From positions 62,001 to 126,000 of the forward strand of contig QHTE01000055.1 in NCBI GenBank assembly GCA_003220685.1: a stretch of DNA of 64,000 nucleotides. Reading direction: 5' to 3'. A model generated the notes under the pieces. It ran no database searches. It saw only the letters and a program-made list of their open reading frames with translations, and was not told where the DNA came from. The position numbers and the translations under genes are program-made. Source of the stretch: Candidatus Rokuibacteriota bacterium. GTDB taxonomy: Bacteria; Methylomirabilota; Methylomirabilia; Rokubacteriales; CSP1-6. Within the stretch, counting starts at the first letter, position 1. Each line of letters starts with the position of its first letter. Of this stretch, positions 17,239-25,702 are shown piece by piece.

Positions 17239-18162
17239 TCAGAGGCTGTCGAGGCCGTTCGACCATCGCCGGCAGATGTGATGCGCGATCGCGATCGGCG
17301 CCGGCAGCGACGCCTGGCCCTGGTCGTCGGTCCCAGCCGCCGCGCGCGCCACCATCTCGCGGATCTCGTCGCGGTGGAACCAGCGCGCCTCGGCGAGCTC
17401 CTCGGGGTCGACCGTGATCTCCTCGGTCAGCGCCTCGGCGAGGAACCCGATCATCAGGCTCGACGGAAACGGCCACGGCTGCGCGGCCAGGTAGCGCACA
17501 CGCCCGCAGCGGACGCCCGACTCCTCCCGCACCTCGCGGCGCACCGCCTCCTCCAGAGTTTCACCCGGCTCGACGAACCCCGCCAGGCACGAGAACCGGG
17601 CACCCGGGCGCCGCCGGTTGCGTCCGAGCAGGCCGCGGTCGCCGTGGATCGCGAGCATGATCACGACCGGATCGGTGCGCGGGAAGTGCGACGCCTTGCA
17701 ATCCGGGCAGCGCCGCACCCAGCCGGCCGACGCCACCCGGGTCGGCGATCCGCACTGAGCGCAGAAGCGATGTCGGGCGTGCCAGTCCAGCAGCGAGCGC
17801 GCCTCGGCGAGGATGGCCGCCTCGCCGGCGCCGATCGCCGGCGCCACGGCGCGCACGTCGATCAGCTCGGTGTCGATGTCGGGGGCGACGTTCGCGCCGG
17901 TCGCGTCGATCGCGAAATGCGCGCGCCCCTCGCCGAGGCCGAGGAAGATCAGCGCCGCGCCCGTCTCGATCTGATCGCGCCACTGCCCCACCGGTTGCCA
18001 GTCGAGCGCCGGCGTCTTGCCGCGCGTGAACGGCTTCAGGTCGCGCAGCGGTAGGATGCGAGTCGCCGAGGCGTCGAGCAGCCCGGCGATCCACGCGCGG
18101 TCATCCCGGCGCTCGCTGGCCCGGTCCAGCGGATTGCCGGCGAAGGTGTAGACGTCCTCCAC
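17239..18162 (-). CDS. nudC: NudC-type NAD(H) pyrophosphatase (Nudix hydrolase with zinc ribbon)
   Basis: Hydrolyses NAD(H) to nicotinamide mononucleotide and AMP; in E. coli also removes NAD caps from RNA. The 307-residue protein has the NudC architecture: an N-terminal domain, a four-Cys zinc ribbon (C134, C137, C152, C155), then the Nudix box from G195 to V217 with E201, R209-E210 and E213-E214 all in place. The family-specific QPWPFPSS motif sits at 228-235, with Ala in place of the usual Ser at its front. A GTG start 2 nt after the upstream stop is used; the long frame reaching 18960 is only an open antisense extension through the preceding gene. It is translated in tandem with the Gfo/Idh gene upstream. 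Confidence 0.92.
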   Translation of the reverse strand: MEDVYTFAGNPLDRASERRDDRAWIAGLLDASATRILPLRDLKPFTRGKTPALDWQPVGQWRDQIETGAALIFLGLGEGRAHFAIDATGANVAPDIDTELIDVRAVAPAIGAGEAAILAEARSLLDWHARHRFCAQCGSPTRVASAGWVRRCPDCKASHFPRTDPVVIMLAIHGDRGLLGRNRRRPGARFSCLAGFVEPGETLEEAVRREVREESGVRCGRVRYLAAQPWPFPSSLMIGFLAEALTEEITVDPEELAEARWFHRDEIREMVARAAAGTDDQGQASLPAPIAIAHHICRRWSNGLDSL

Positions 18163-18164
18163 GA

Positions 18165-19268
18165 CTATTGGTCCAGCCTCACCGCCCGGCCCGTGGCCGA
18201 CGACCGCTCGATCGCGTCGATCAGCTTGTGGCGCCGGACGGCGAGGTTGAAGTCGACGTCGAAGGCCCCGCCGCCGCGCACGGCGTCGGCGGCGCGCGCG
18301 TACGCCTGGGCGACGTTGTAGGGCTGGCCGGCCGGCGTGCCCTCGGGCGTGAACTTGTACTTGGCCGGCACGGGCATCGCGACCATCGACTCCTTGCCCC
18401 TGCCCGCGTGCAGCTGGTTCGGTCCGAGGCTGAGCGCGCCGTTCGCCCGGATGACCAGAGCGCCGTCGCGTCCGTAGATCTCCAGCCGGTTGCCGCTGGG
18501 ATGCGAGGGCACCGCGGCCACGTTGATCGATACCTCGGCGCCGCTCGCCATGCGGCCGACGACGCTGATGCTGTCCGGCGAATCCACCGGGACCGGCTTG
18601 CCTTCGAGCGTGCGCCACTCCGGGATTCGCGTCGACACGCGGGCCGCGAGCTCGGCCAACTCGCCGAGCACGGCACACATCGTGTCGATCGCGTGGCCGC
18701 CGGCGATGGTCAGCGTGTTGGCGCCGTTGGCGCGCACGCCCTGCCAGATGCGGCCGGGACCGCGCTGCAGCTGGGCCTGGGCCACCGTGCTCAGACTCGC
18801 GGTGAGCACCTCGCCGATGTAGCCCTGCTGGACGAGGTCGCGCGCGTAGAGAATCGTCGGATCGCTGCGCCCCTGCAGCCCGACCATGGTCGGGAGCGAG
18901 CGCTGGCGGGCGAGCCCGGCCATCTCTTCGGCCTCGGCGAGATTCGCGCCGAGCGGCCACTCGCAGAACACGGGCTTTCCCGCCTGCAGGCCGGCCACGA
19001 CCAGCTCGCGGTGCCCGGGCACCCGCACGCAGACGACGATCAGGTCGACCTCGGGATGCGCCGCCATGTCGCTGAACCGGTGGAACGCCCGCTCGGCGCC
19101 GAACGCCGCGGCCGAGGCCTTGGCGGTGTCCTCGTGCGCCGTGCAGACCGCCTTCAGCTCGTAGCTGGGCAGAGCCTTCAGCGCGGGAACGTGAGCGTTC
19201 TGCCCCCAGCCGCTCCCGCCCTGCGTCACCGTCGCTCCCACGATCCCCACGCGAATCTTGTCCGCCAT
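18165..19268 (-). CDS. Gfo/Idh/MocA-family NAD(P)-dependent oxidoreductase
   Basis: 367 residues with an N-terminal Rossmann domain (IRVGIVGATVTQGGSGWG, strand-turn-helix) and the ...VVCVRVPGHRELVVAGLQAG element, then CEWPLGANLAEAEEM, corresponding to the EKP-type motif of the family with EWP instead of EKP. The C-terminal half is the alpha/beta dimerisation fold. Members oxidise or reduce sugars, inositols or cyclic derivatives. The start ATG at 19268 follows a GGGAGG ribosome site. It is first in a minus-strand run with NudC, TauD and HpaB genes, divergent from an SGNH hydrolase gene. The Lys-to-Trp change in the EKP motif may shift the catalytic mechanism or mean a non-canonical substrate. 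Confidence 0.88.
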   Translation of the reverse strand: MADKIRVGIVGATVTQGGSGWGQNAHVPALKALPSYELKAVCTAHEDTAKASAAAFGAERAFHRFSDMAAHPEVDLIVVCVRVPGHRELVVAGLQAGKPVFCEWPLGANLAEAEEMAGLARQRSLPTMVGLQGRSDPTILYARDLVQQGYIGEVLTASLSTVAQAQLQRGPGRIWQGVRANGANTLTIAGGHAIDTMCAVLGELAELAARVSTRIPEWRTLEGKPVPVDSPDSISVVGRMASGAEVSINVAAVPSHPSGNRLEIYGRDGALVIRANGALSLGPNQLHAGRGKESMVAMPVPAKYKFTPEGTPAGQPYNVAQAYARAADAVRGGGAFDVDFNLAVRRHKLIDAIERSSATGRAVRLDQ

Positions 19269-19385
19269 GCGATCCTCCCGGTTTTCCCCTGGCACCTTCC
19301 TCGATCTCCCCCCAGGGCGATTTCCGCGTAGCATAGCACCGGGTCGCGGGCGGCTCTTCCGGCGACCCGGCGAAGGAGACAGGCC

Positions 19386-20531
19386 ATGAGCGATACCGCG
19401 CCTTGGGTCGGTACCTGGACGGCAGCCCCCGCGCCCGGCGAAGGCGCCGCCTTCAGCAACCACACCTTGCGGATGATCCCGCGCGTCAGCATCGGCGGCA
19501 GCGTGCTGCGCCTCCGCATCTCGAACGCGTACGGCACGCGCCCGCTGGCGATCGGCGCGGCGCGCGTCGGCGTGCGCAGCACGGGGCCGGCCGTCGTGGT
19601 GGGCTCCAATCGCCGCGTCACTTTCGGCGGCGAGCCGGCCGCGACGATCGCCGCCGGCGCGCTGATCGTCAGCGATCCGGTCCGGCTGGAGTTCGCGCCG
19701 CTGTCGGACCTGGCCGTCAGCGTGCACCTGCCCGGCGATCTGCCGGCGAGCTTCGGAATCACCGGGCGCTATGCGCGGCAGACCAACTACGTCTCGCCGC
19801 CGGGAGACTTCGCCGCCGAAGAGGTCATGCCGGTCGGCCGCCTCACCGACGACTGGTACTTCCTCTGCGGGGTCGACGTCGTCGCGCCGCCGGAGACGGG
19901 CGGGGTCGTCGCGGTCGGTGACTCGCTGACCGACGCCAACATCTCGACCCACGACGGCCATCACAGCTGGCCCTCGCAGCTGGCGCGCCGGCTCATGGCT
20001 CGGAAGAGCGGCCGGCCGATGGCGGTGATGAACCAGGGGCTCGGGGGCAACCGCATCCTGCACGATATCCGCGGCGACAGCGGCCTGCGTCGCTTCGACC
20101 GCGACGTGCTCGCCCAGCCCGGCGTCACTCATGCCGTGGTCATGCTCGGTACCAACGATCTGCGGAACCGTCCCGGCAAGGCCGAAGAGGAGGTCACCGC
20201 GCCGCAGATGATCGCTGGGCTCAAGCAGTTCGCCGTGCGCGGCCAGGCGCGGCGGATCAAGGTGATCGGCGGCACGCTCACGCCGTTCGAGAACGAGACC
20301 TTCCTGCCCGGCGCCTGGAACCCCCGGCGCGAGGCGGTGCGTCAGGAGGTCAACGATTGGCTGCGGAAGGGCGACGCCTTCGATGCGATCGTCGATTTCG
20401 ACCGAGCGTTGCGCGATCCCGACCATCCGACATCGATGCTGCCGATCTACGACTGCGGGGATCACCTCCACCCGAGCGACCTCGGCTATCGTACGATGGG
20501 TGACGCCATCGATCTGTCACTGTTCGAGTAG
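19386..20531 (+). CDS. SGNH/GDSL-type hydrolase with N-terminal beta domain
   Basis: 381 residues. The N-terminal 165 form a beta-rich domain beginning WVGTWTAAPAPGEG, typical of a subgroup of GDSL esterases. The SGNH core follows with all four blocks: G178-D179-S180-L181 (nucleophile Ser), G-L-G-G-N (218-222), G-T-N-D (255-258), and D359-H-L-H362-P. No signal peptide is evident, so a cytoplasmic role or non-classical export is likely. It may cleave acyl esters on carbohydrates or small molecules. It heads a plus-strand run and is followed 8 nt later by the luciferase-like gene. The ATG at 19386 has a GGAGAC ribosome site. Confidence 0.92.
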   Translation: MSDTAPWVGTWTAAPAPGEGAAFSNHTLRMIPRVSIGGSVLRLRISNAYGTRPLAIGAARVGVRSTGPAVVVGSNRRVTFGGEPAATIAAGALIVSDPVRLEFAPLSDLAVSVHLPGDLPASFGITGRYARQTNYVSPPGDFAAEEVMPVGRLTDDWYFLCGVDVVAPPETGGVVAVGDSLTDANISTHDGHHSWPSQLARRLMARKSGRPMAVMNQGLGGNRILHDIRGDSGLRRFDRDVLAQPGVTHAVVMLGTNDLRNRPGKAEEEVTAPQMIAGLKQFAVRGQARRIKVIGGTLTPFENETFLPGAWNPRREAVRQEVNDWLRKGDAFDAIVDFDRALRDPDHPTSMLPIYDCGDHLHPSDLGYRTMGDAIDLSLFE

Positions 20532-20539
20532 GGGGCGAC

Positions 20540-21706
20540 ATGATCACGATCTTCGACAGTCTCTATGCCGGTCACGTAGACATGGACGACATCGGCTACG
20601 GCGGCACCGCCGTGAACAGCCGCACGTTTCCGAACGAGCACCTCGTCACCACCTTCGCCAAGGCGCGCAATCTGGCGCGGCTGCTGGACCGGTGCGGGTA
20701 CGACACCTTCTGGCTCGCCGAGCACCATTTCCAGCGCGAAGGCTACGAGTGCATCCCGAACGTGCTCATGATGGCCCTCGACCTCGCGCACCAGACCAAG
20801 CGGCTGAAGATCGGATGCGGCTTCAACATCACACCGATGTGGCACCCTCTGCGGCTCGCCGAGGACTTCGCGATGGCTGACGTGCTCACCGGCGGCCGGG
20901 TGCGCTTCGGCGTCGGACGGGGCTATCACACGCGTGAGGTCGATACCTTCGGCGCTCCGCTGCTCGACCAGGCTGCCAACCGCGAGCTGTTCGAGGAGCA
21001 GGTCGAGATCATCTTCAAGGCGTTCAAGAACCCGGTGTTCTCCCACGAGGGGAGGCACTACACGATTCCCGCGCGCGTGCCGTACCGCGGCTACGACCTG
21101 AAGGACCTCACCGTGGTGCCGCGGCCCGTTCATCCCGTGGAGTGCTGGCAGCCCATCCAGAGCTCGACGCCGCGAGGGCTCGACTTCATGACCAGGCACG
21201 GCATCAAGGGGCTCATCGGCGGCGGTGTGGCCGAGGGCGGCGCCATGCGCGCCGTCGTCGAGGCCTATCGCGACGCCTGGCGCCGCGCCGGGCGCGAGAC
21301 CGAGCTGGGCGAGGGCCTCTGCATCGGATTCCACTTCCAGCTCGCCGCGACGAAGGAGGAGGCCATGAAGGCCGCCGCGGGCTACTTCGAAGAGAACCTC
21401 AAGATGTTCGGGCCGCTGCGTCTGGTCCGGTCACTCGCGCAAGAGCAGATCGACGCGATGGCCGATCCGAAGCGGGCGCCGTACGCCGGCCTGCCGACGA
21501 TCGAGGAAGCGGCCGCCAGCGGCGCCTACCTCTGCGGTCCGCCGGCGCAGATCGTCGAGACCCTCATGCGCTTCGAGAAAGACTATCCGGGGCTCGAGCG
21601 CGTCTCGGTCAGCCACCCCATCGGTGCGCCGGAGTCCATGATGCTCGAGCAGCTCGAGTGGTTCGCGGCCGACGTCATGCCGGCCTTCACCCGGCGGTCG
21701 CGCTAG
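20540..21706 (+). CDS. Luciferase-like (LLM class) flavin-dependent oxidoreductase
   Basis: 388 residues of the bacterial luciferase/F420-dependent TIM-barrel superfamily. The start MITIFDSLYAG is followed by the typical second and third strands (YDTFWLAEHHF, MALDLAHQTKRLKIGCG). Then come the MWHPLRLAEDFAMADVLTGG block, the FGVGRGYHTREVDTFG block and a C-terminal LLCGPPAQIVETL-type helix (YLCGPPAQIVETLMRF). Such enzymes use FMNH2 or F420 to oxygenate or reduce small organics, but the cofactor cannot be decided here. It follows the SGNH hydrolase gene closely and precedes the methyltransferase gene by 14 nt, which suggests joint transcription. Substrate unknown. Confidence 0.9.
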   Translation: MITIFDSLYAGHVDMDDIGYGGTAVNSRTFPNEHLVTTFAKARNLARLLDRCGYDTFWLAEHHFQREGYECIPNVLMMALDLAHQTKRLKIGCGFNITPMWHPLRLAEDFAMADVLTGGRVRFGVGRGYHTREVDTFGAPLLDQAANRELFEEQVEIIFKAFKNPVFSHEGRHYTIPARVPYRGYDLKDLTVVPRPVHPVECWQPIQSSTPRGLDFMTRHGIKGLIGGGVAEGGAMRAVVEAYRDAWRRAGRETELGEGLCIGFHFQLAATKEEAMKAAAGYFEENLKMFGPLRLVRSLAQEQIDAMADPKRAPYAGLPTIEEAAASGAYLCGPPAQIVETLMRFEKDYPGLERVSVSHPIGAPESMMLEQLEWFAADVMPAFTRRSR

Positions 21707-21720
21707 AGATTTCGCGACGA

Positions 21721-22563
21721 ATGTCCGACGTACTTCGCCCCGAAGCCGCGGGCGCGCTCGAGGCCTGGCGCCGCCGGGTGCGCGCCAATCGCGAGCAGGC
21801 CGAGCGGCTGCGCGAGGGCACGCCGCCGCGCGACTTCTACGCCGCGGTCGCCTCCGACTTTCGCGCGGCCCCACGCCGGACGGACGAGCCGGCGCTCGAG
21901 CTCTTGCGCACGCTCGTGCAGCCGGGCGAGACGTGGCTCGACATCGGCGCCGGCGGCGGGCGCTACGCATTACCGCTGGCGTTGCTGGCGAAGAGCGTGC
22001 TCGCTGTCGAGCCGTCGGAGGGGATGCGCAACGTGCTGCAGGCCGGGATGACCGAGCACGGGATCGCGAACATCGAAATCGTTCCAGCCCGCTGGCCGAT
22101 GCAGGGCGCGCCGGCCGCCGACGTGGCGCTGCTGGCCCACATCGGCTACGACATCGAGGAGATCGGCCCCTTTCTCGACGCCGCCGAGGCCTCCGCGCGG
22201 CGTCTGTGCGTCGCCGTGCTCGTAACCCCGTCACCGCCGCATCCGGCCGAGCGATTCTGGCCGCCGATCCACGGCGAGGTGCGCGTCTCGCTGCCCTCGC
22301 TCACCGAGTTCCTCACCCTGCTGCTGGCGCGCGGCCGCCTCTTCGAGCTGCGCCTCTTCACGCGCGAGCCGCTGCTGCACGCCGACCGCGACGGTCCGCT
22401 CCGGTGGCTCTACCAGCAGCTCTTCGTCGCGCCCGATACCGACAAGGGCCGGCGCCTCGCCGCGCTGGCCCGCGACGCGATCACGAGCCGCGAGGGGCGC
22501 TGGGCGCTGTCGTGGAGCCCGGTGCCCGTCGTCGGCGTCGTCAGCTGGCGCCCACGCGATTAG
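21721..22563 (+). CDS. Class I SAM-dependent methyltransferase
   Basis: 280 residues with a helical N-terminal part and a Rossmann-type methyltransferase core: motif I TWLDIGAGGGRYALPLA (D74 to G80), the acidic loop VLAVEPSEGM, and motif IV-like ADVALLAHIGYDIEE. The C-terminal third includes a long helical region and ends WSPVPVVGVVSWRPRD. The acceptor cannot be predicted. The ATG at 21721 comes 15 nt after the luciferase-like stop; the open frame further upstream runs out of frame over that gene. Followed 20 nt later by a rhodanese-like gene. Function in this plus-strand group unknown. Confidence 0.85.
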   Translation: MSDVLRPEAAGALEAWRRRVRANREQAERLREGTPPRDFYAAVASDFRAAPRRTDEPALELLRTLVQPGETWLDIGAGGGRYALPLALLAKSVLAVEPSEGMRNVLQAGMTEHGIANIEIVPARWPMQGAPAADVALLAHIGYDIEEIGPFLDAAEASARRLCVAVLVTPSPPHPAERFWPPIHGEVRVSLPSLTEFLTLLLARGRLFELRLFTREPLLHADRDGPLRWLYQQLFVAPDTDKGRRLAALARDAITSREGRWALSWSPVPVVGVVSWRPRD

Positions 22564-22583
22564 ACCCTCACCCGGGAAACACC

Positions 22584-23267
22584 ATGCGCGATCCCCAGGC
22601 CCTCATGAGCGCCGAGCAGCTCACGAACATCCTCGGGCAGTCGAGCCTGCGCGTCTACGACTGCACGACCTATCTCGAGACGCCGCCCCCCGGCAGCGAC
22701 GACCCTTACGTCGCCGTGCCCGGGCGCGCGAGCTTCGAGGAAGCGCACATTCCCGGAGCCGACTTCCTCGACCTGCAGGGCGAGTTCTCGGGTGCGTCCA
22801 CGCGGCTGCGTTTCATGATGCCGGCGACGGCGCAGCTCGAGGCGGCCTTCGGCCGTCACGGGCTCGGGACGGACAGCCGCGTCGTGCTCTACAGCATCGG
22901 GACGATGATGTGGGCGACGCGCTTCTGGTGGATGCTCCGGTCGCTCGGCTTCGACCGCGCGGCCGTGCTGGACGGCGGGCTCGACAAGTGGAAGGCCGAG
23001 GGCCGGCCGACCGAGAGCGGTCCGGCGCGCGGCTACCCGCCGGCCACCTTCAAGGCCGCGCCGCGCCCGGGCTTCCACGTCGCTGTCGGACGCCGAAGCC
23101 AAGGCGTCACCAGGGACAAGCGCGTGATCTGCTATTGCGGCGGCGGGATCTCGGCCACCGTCGATCTGTTCCTGCTGTATCAGCTCGGCCACGACAGGCT
23201 CACGCTCTACGACGTCTCCATGGGAGAGTGGGCGAAGGATCGGTCGCTGCCGATCGAGACGGACTGA
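22584..23267 (+). CDS. Rhodanese-like sulfurtransferase with internally shortened catalytic domain
   Basis: Two-domain sulfurtransferases transfer sulfane sulfur through a persulfide on Cys and are about 280-300 residues. This protein has 227. Its non-catalytic N-domain looks complete (YDCTTYLE, FEEAHIPGADFLDL, VVLYSIGTMMWATRFWWML, LDGGLDKWKAEGRP). The catalytic loop CYCGGGIS with C185 and the closing HDRLTLYDVSMGEWAKDRSLP are intact. However, the roughly 50 residues that normally form the first half of the catalytic domain, containing the second RPGHI-type segment, are reduced to a short unusual bridge (FHVAVGRRSQGVTRDKR). The frame is preserved across this gap. Activity is therefore doubtful. 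Third gene of a probable operon; ATG with the ribosome site set in the 20-nt gap. Confidence 0.82.
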   Translation: MRDPQALMSAEQLTNILGQSSLRVYDCTTYLETPPPGSDDPYVAVPGRASFEEAHIPGADFLDLQGEFSGASTRLRFMMPATAQLEAAFGRHGLGTDSRVVLYSIGTMMWATRFWWMLRSLGFDRAAVLDGGLDKWKAEGRPTESGPARGYPPATFKAAPRPGFHVAVGRRSQGVTRDKRVICYCGGGISATVDLFLLYQLGHDRLTLYDVSMGEWAKDRSLPIETD

Positions 23268-23280
23268 CCCGGAGGAGACC

Positions 23281-24687
23281 ATGACGGCCACCGACATCAA
23301 GGGACTCGGCGTCTCCACGAAGTCGTCGGACGCCCTGGCCGCGTACGAGCGCGGCCTCGACCTGTTCCTTCGCTGGCGTGGCGGGGCCGTGGAGACGCTG
23401 GATGCCGCGGTGCAGAGCGATCCACGGTTCGCGCTGGCCCACTGCACGAAGGCCTATATCGCCTGGCGCATGGGGCAGGCCGACCTGGCCATCGCGGCGG
23501 CTCGTCAGGCCACGGCGGTGGGCGACGACGCGCGCCACGACCGCGAGTGCCTGCACCTGCGGGCGGTGGATGCCCTGCAGCGCGGCGACCCCGCCGCCGC
23601 GTACGAGGCGCTGGGCCAGATCGCGGCTCGCTATCCGTTAGATCGGATCGCCGTCCGCATCGTCGGCCTCAACTGCATCACGCAGGGCGACTATCGCGGC
23701 GGCATCGACATCGCCCGCCGGAGCCTCGAGGCGAGCCCCAACGAGCCGCAGTACCAGACGATGCTCGGATTCTTTCTCGAGCAGTCCGGCTACAACGACG
23801 AGGGGCTCGCGATGAGCCTCTCCTCCCTGGCTCGGGACCCGACCAGCCTCTACACGTACCACGCGGTCGGTCACGCGTATCAGGCGCGCGGCGACTACCC
23901 GAACGCGCTCGAGACCTTCGAGCGCGCGGCCTCGCTCGAGCGCTATGCGCACGTCCTCTGGCATCTGGCCGAGGCGCAGGCGCTGCTCGGGCACGACCGC
24001 ATGACGCGCGACTACTGGGCATCCACGGCGCCGCCGCTACCGGTCTACGAGCGCATCGAGCTCCTGTGGCGCCTCGAGGTGCTGCGGGGCACGTCGGCGG
24101 ACGCCGCGACGTGGCGCGATCTCGCCAAGCAGGGCGAGCGCGTCCTCGCCGAGTACGCGGACTGGCAGACCACGTGGATGCACCACTGGCTCGGCGTCGC
24201 GTTCGCGCGAGCGGGCGATTGGACGAGAGCGGCCCAGCAGGTCGAGCGGCTGCGCCGGATGCCCGCGGGGCGTCCGAGCGGCCACTGGTCGACCCTGGGG
24301 GTCGCGCTCCTGGAAGGCGAGATGGCGATCATCAAGGGCGATCTCGAAGGCGCCGTACGATTCATGGCGCCGGCGATCGACGACCTGCACACGATGGGCG
24401 GCGGCAGCCGCGAGCAGAAAGACATCTTCCGCGACATCTTCATGGAGCTCCATCGTCGGCTCGACCACGTCGAGCGGGTGATCGAGCTGGCGCAGCAGCG
24501 CCTGCTCGCCAACCCCCATCACGTGCAGTCGCTCGCCGCGCTCGCCTGGGCGTACGAGCGCGGGGGCAACGCGCCTCTGCACCGCCAGGCCTGCCGGCAG
24601 CTCGTCCTCAGAGGCGAGGAGGCCGGGCTCTCTCCGCTGGCGCCCGAGCTGGTAGGGGCCCGGCGAGTGCTCGAGACGGCCGTCTGA
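23281..24687 (+). CDS. Tetratricopeptide-repeat protein
   Basis: 468 residues composed almost entirely of helical TPR-type repeats: for example LAHCTKAYIAWRMGQADLAI, HLRAVDALQRGDPAAAYEAL, YHAVGHAYQARGDYPNALET and LAALAWAYERGGNAPLHRQA. There is no signal peptide or enzymatic domain. Such cytoplasmic proteins serve as protein-interaction scaffolds. It begins at an ATG with a perfect GGAGGAG ribosome site, 13 nt after the rhodanese gene, so it is probably co-transcribed. Similar stand-alone TPR proteins (often annotated TPR repeat protein near oxidoreductase genes) have no defined role. The end of the gene is followed by a quinone oxidoreductase gene after 16 nt. Confidence 0.85.
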   Translation: MTATDIKGLGVSTKSSDALAAYERGLDLFLRWRGGAVETLDAAVQSDPRFALAHCTKAYIAWRMGQADLAIAAARQATAVGDDARHDRECLHLRAVDALQRGDPAAAYEALGQIAARYPLDRIAVRIVGLNCITQGDYRGGIDIARRSLEASPNEPQYQTMLGFFLEQSGYNDEGLAMSLSSLARDPTSLYTYHAVGHAYQARGDYPNALETFERAASLERYAHVLWHLAEAQALLGHDRMTRDYWASTAPPLPVYERIELLWRLEVLRGTSADAATWRDLAKQGERVLAEYADWQTTWMHHWLGVAFARAGDWTRAAQQVERLRRMPAGRPSGHWSTLGVALLEGEMAIIKGDLEGAVRFMAPAIDDLHTMGGGSREQKDIFRDIFMELHRRLDHVERVIELAQQRLLANPHHVQSLAALAWAYERGGNAPLHRQACRQLVLRGEEAGLSPLAPELVGARRVLETAV

Positions 24688-24703
24688 TTCCCGGCCGACG
24701 GCG

Positions 24704-25702
24704 TTGAAAGCGATCGTCATCAGAGAGTTCGGCGGCCCCGACGTCCTGAGGTGGGAGGACGTCGAGACGCCGACCCCTGGGCCCGGCGAGGTGCTCGTCA
24801 GGGTTCATGCCGTCTCCGTCAACCGTACGCTCGATCTTCAGGTGCGGCAGGACGGCGGCAACTACGGCGTGACCCTGCCGCTCGTCCTGGGCAACGACCC
24901 GTCGGGAGTGGTCGCCGCGGCGGGTCCCGCGGCCGAAGGCGTGAAGATCGGCGACCGCGTGGCGATCTTCGGAGGGATCGGCGCGAGCCGAAGGATGCTC
25001 GGAGTCCAGTGCTGGGGCGGCTACGCGGAATACGTGAAGATCCCAGCCGTGAACTGCGTACCGCTACCCGAAGGGCTCGCCTTCGCCGATGCGACGGTCA
25101 TCGCGCGGCACTTCCCGCTGGCGTTCGGCGAGTGCCGTCTGGCCGATCTCAAGACCGGCGATTGGGCGCTCGTCATGGGCGCCGCCGGTGGCCTGGGCAG
25201 CTGCCTGGTCCAGGTCGCCAAGAGCCTGGGGGCTCGCACGATCGCCGGCGCGGGGACGGACCGGCGCGTCGAGCTCGCCATGTCGCTCGGCGCCGAGTTC
25301 GGAGTGAACTATCGCCGGCAGGATCTCCAGCGGGAAGTCACGCGGATCACGGCGGGCCGCGGAGCGGACGTGGTCTTCGAGAACATCGCCGATCCGGCTC
25401 TCTGGCCGCTCGCGTTCAACAGTCTCGCGCCGGGCGGCCGGCTCGTCACCGTCGGCGCGCATGGCGGCGGGCTCGTCACGCTCGACGTGCGGCGCCTCTA
25501 CCAGCAGCGTCTTCGGGTCATCAGCGGGCTGGGCGCGGACAGCCGAGAAGATCTGGAGCGCTCGTTCCAGCTGGCCAGAGCCGGGAGCTTCAGAGCGCTG
25601 GTCGACCGCGTCCTGCCGCTCCGAGAAGCGGCCGCGGCGCATCGCCTCGTCGAGACGAACGAGCCGCTCGGCAAGGTCATTCTCGATCCTACGGCTTCCT
25701 GA
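24704..25702 (+). CDS. Zinc-independent quinone oxidoreductase-like medium-chain dehydrogenase
   Basis: 332 residues of the MDR superfamily, NADPH:quinone reductase branch. The protein starts MKAIVIREFGGPDVLRWEDV, has the GEVLVRVHAVSVNRTLD segment and lacks the zinc-binding Cys cluster and GHE motif. It contains the nucleotide-binding GAAGGLGSCLVQVAKSLGA fingerprint. The C-terminal LRVISGLGADSREDLERSFQ is also typical. Probably uses NADPH to reduce quinones, enones or acyl-CoA derivatives. A TTG start is used in this frame, with no strong ribosome site, and is supported only by the clean N-terminus of the family. Last gene of the plus-strand run; it ends 14 nt before the convergent SBP gene stop, on the other strand. 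Confidence 0.88.
   Translation: MKAIVIREFGGPDVLRWEDVETPTPGPGEVLVRVHAVSVNRTLDLQVRQDGGNYGVTLPLVLGNDPSGVVAAAGPAAEGVKIGDRVAIFGGIGASRRMLGVQCWGGYAEYVKIPAVNCVPLPEGLAFADATVIARHFPLAFGECRLADLKTGDWALVMGAAGGLGSCLVQVAKSLGARTIAGAGTDRRVELAMSLGAEFGVNYRRQDLQREVTRITAGRGADVVFENIADPALWPLAFNSLAPGGRLVTVGAHGGGLVTLDVRRLYQQRLRVISGLGADSREDLERSFQLARAGSFRALVDRVLPLREAAAAHRLVETNEPLGKVILDPTAS

Noticed and set aside
19269..20471. N-terminal extension of the Gfo/Idh gene in the same frame
   Set aside because: Antisense to the SGNH hydrolase gene; the ATG at 19268 has a ribosome site and the Rossmann start directly follows it.
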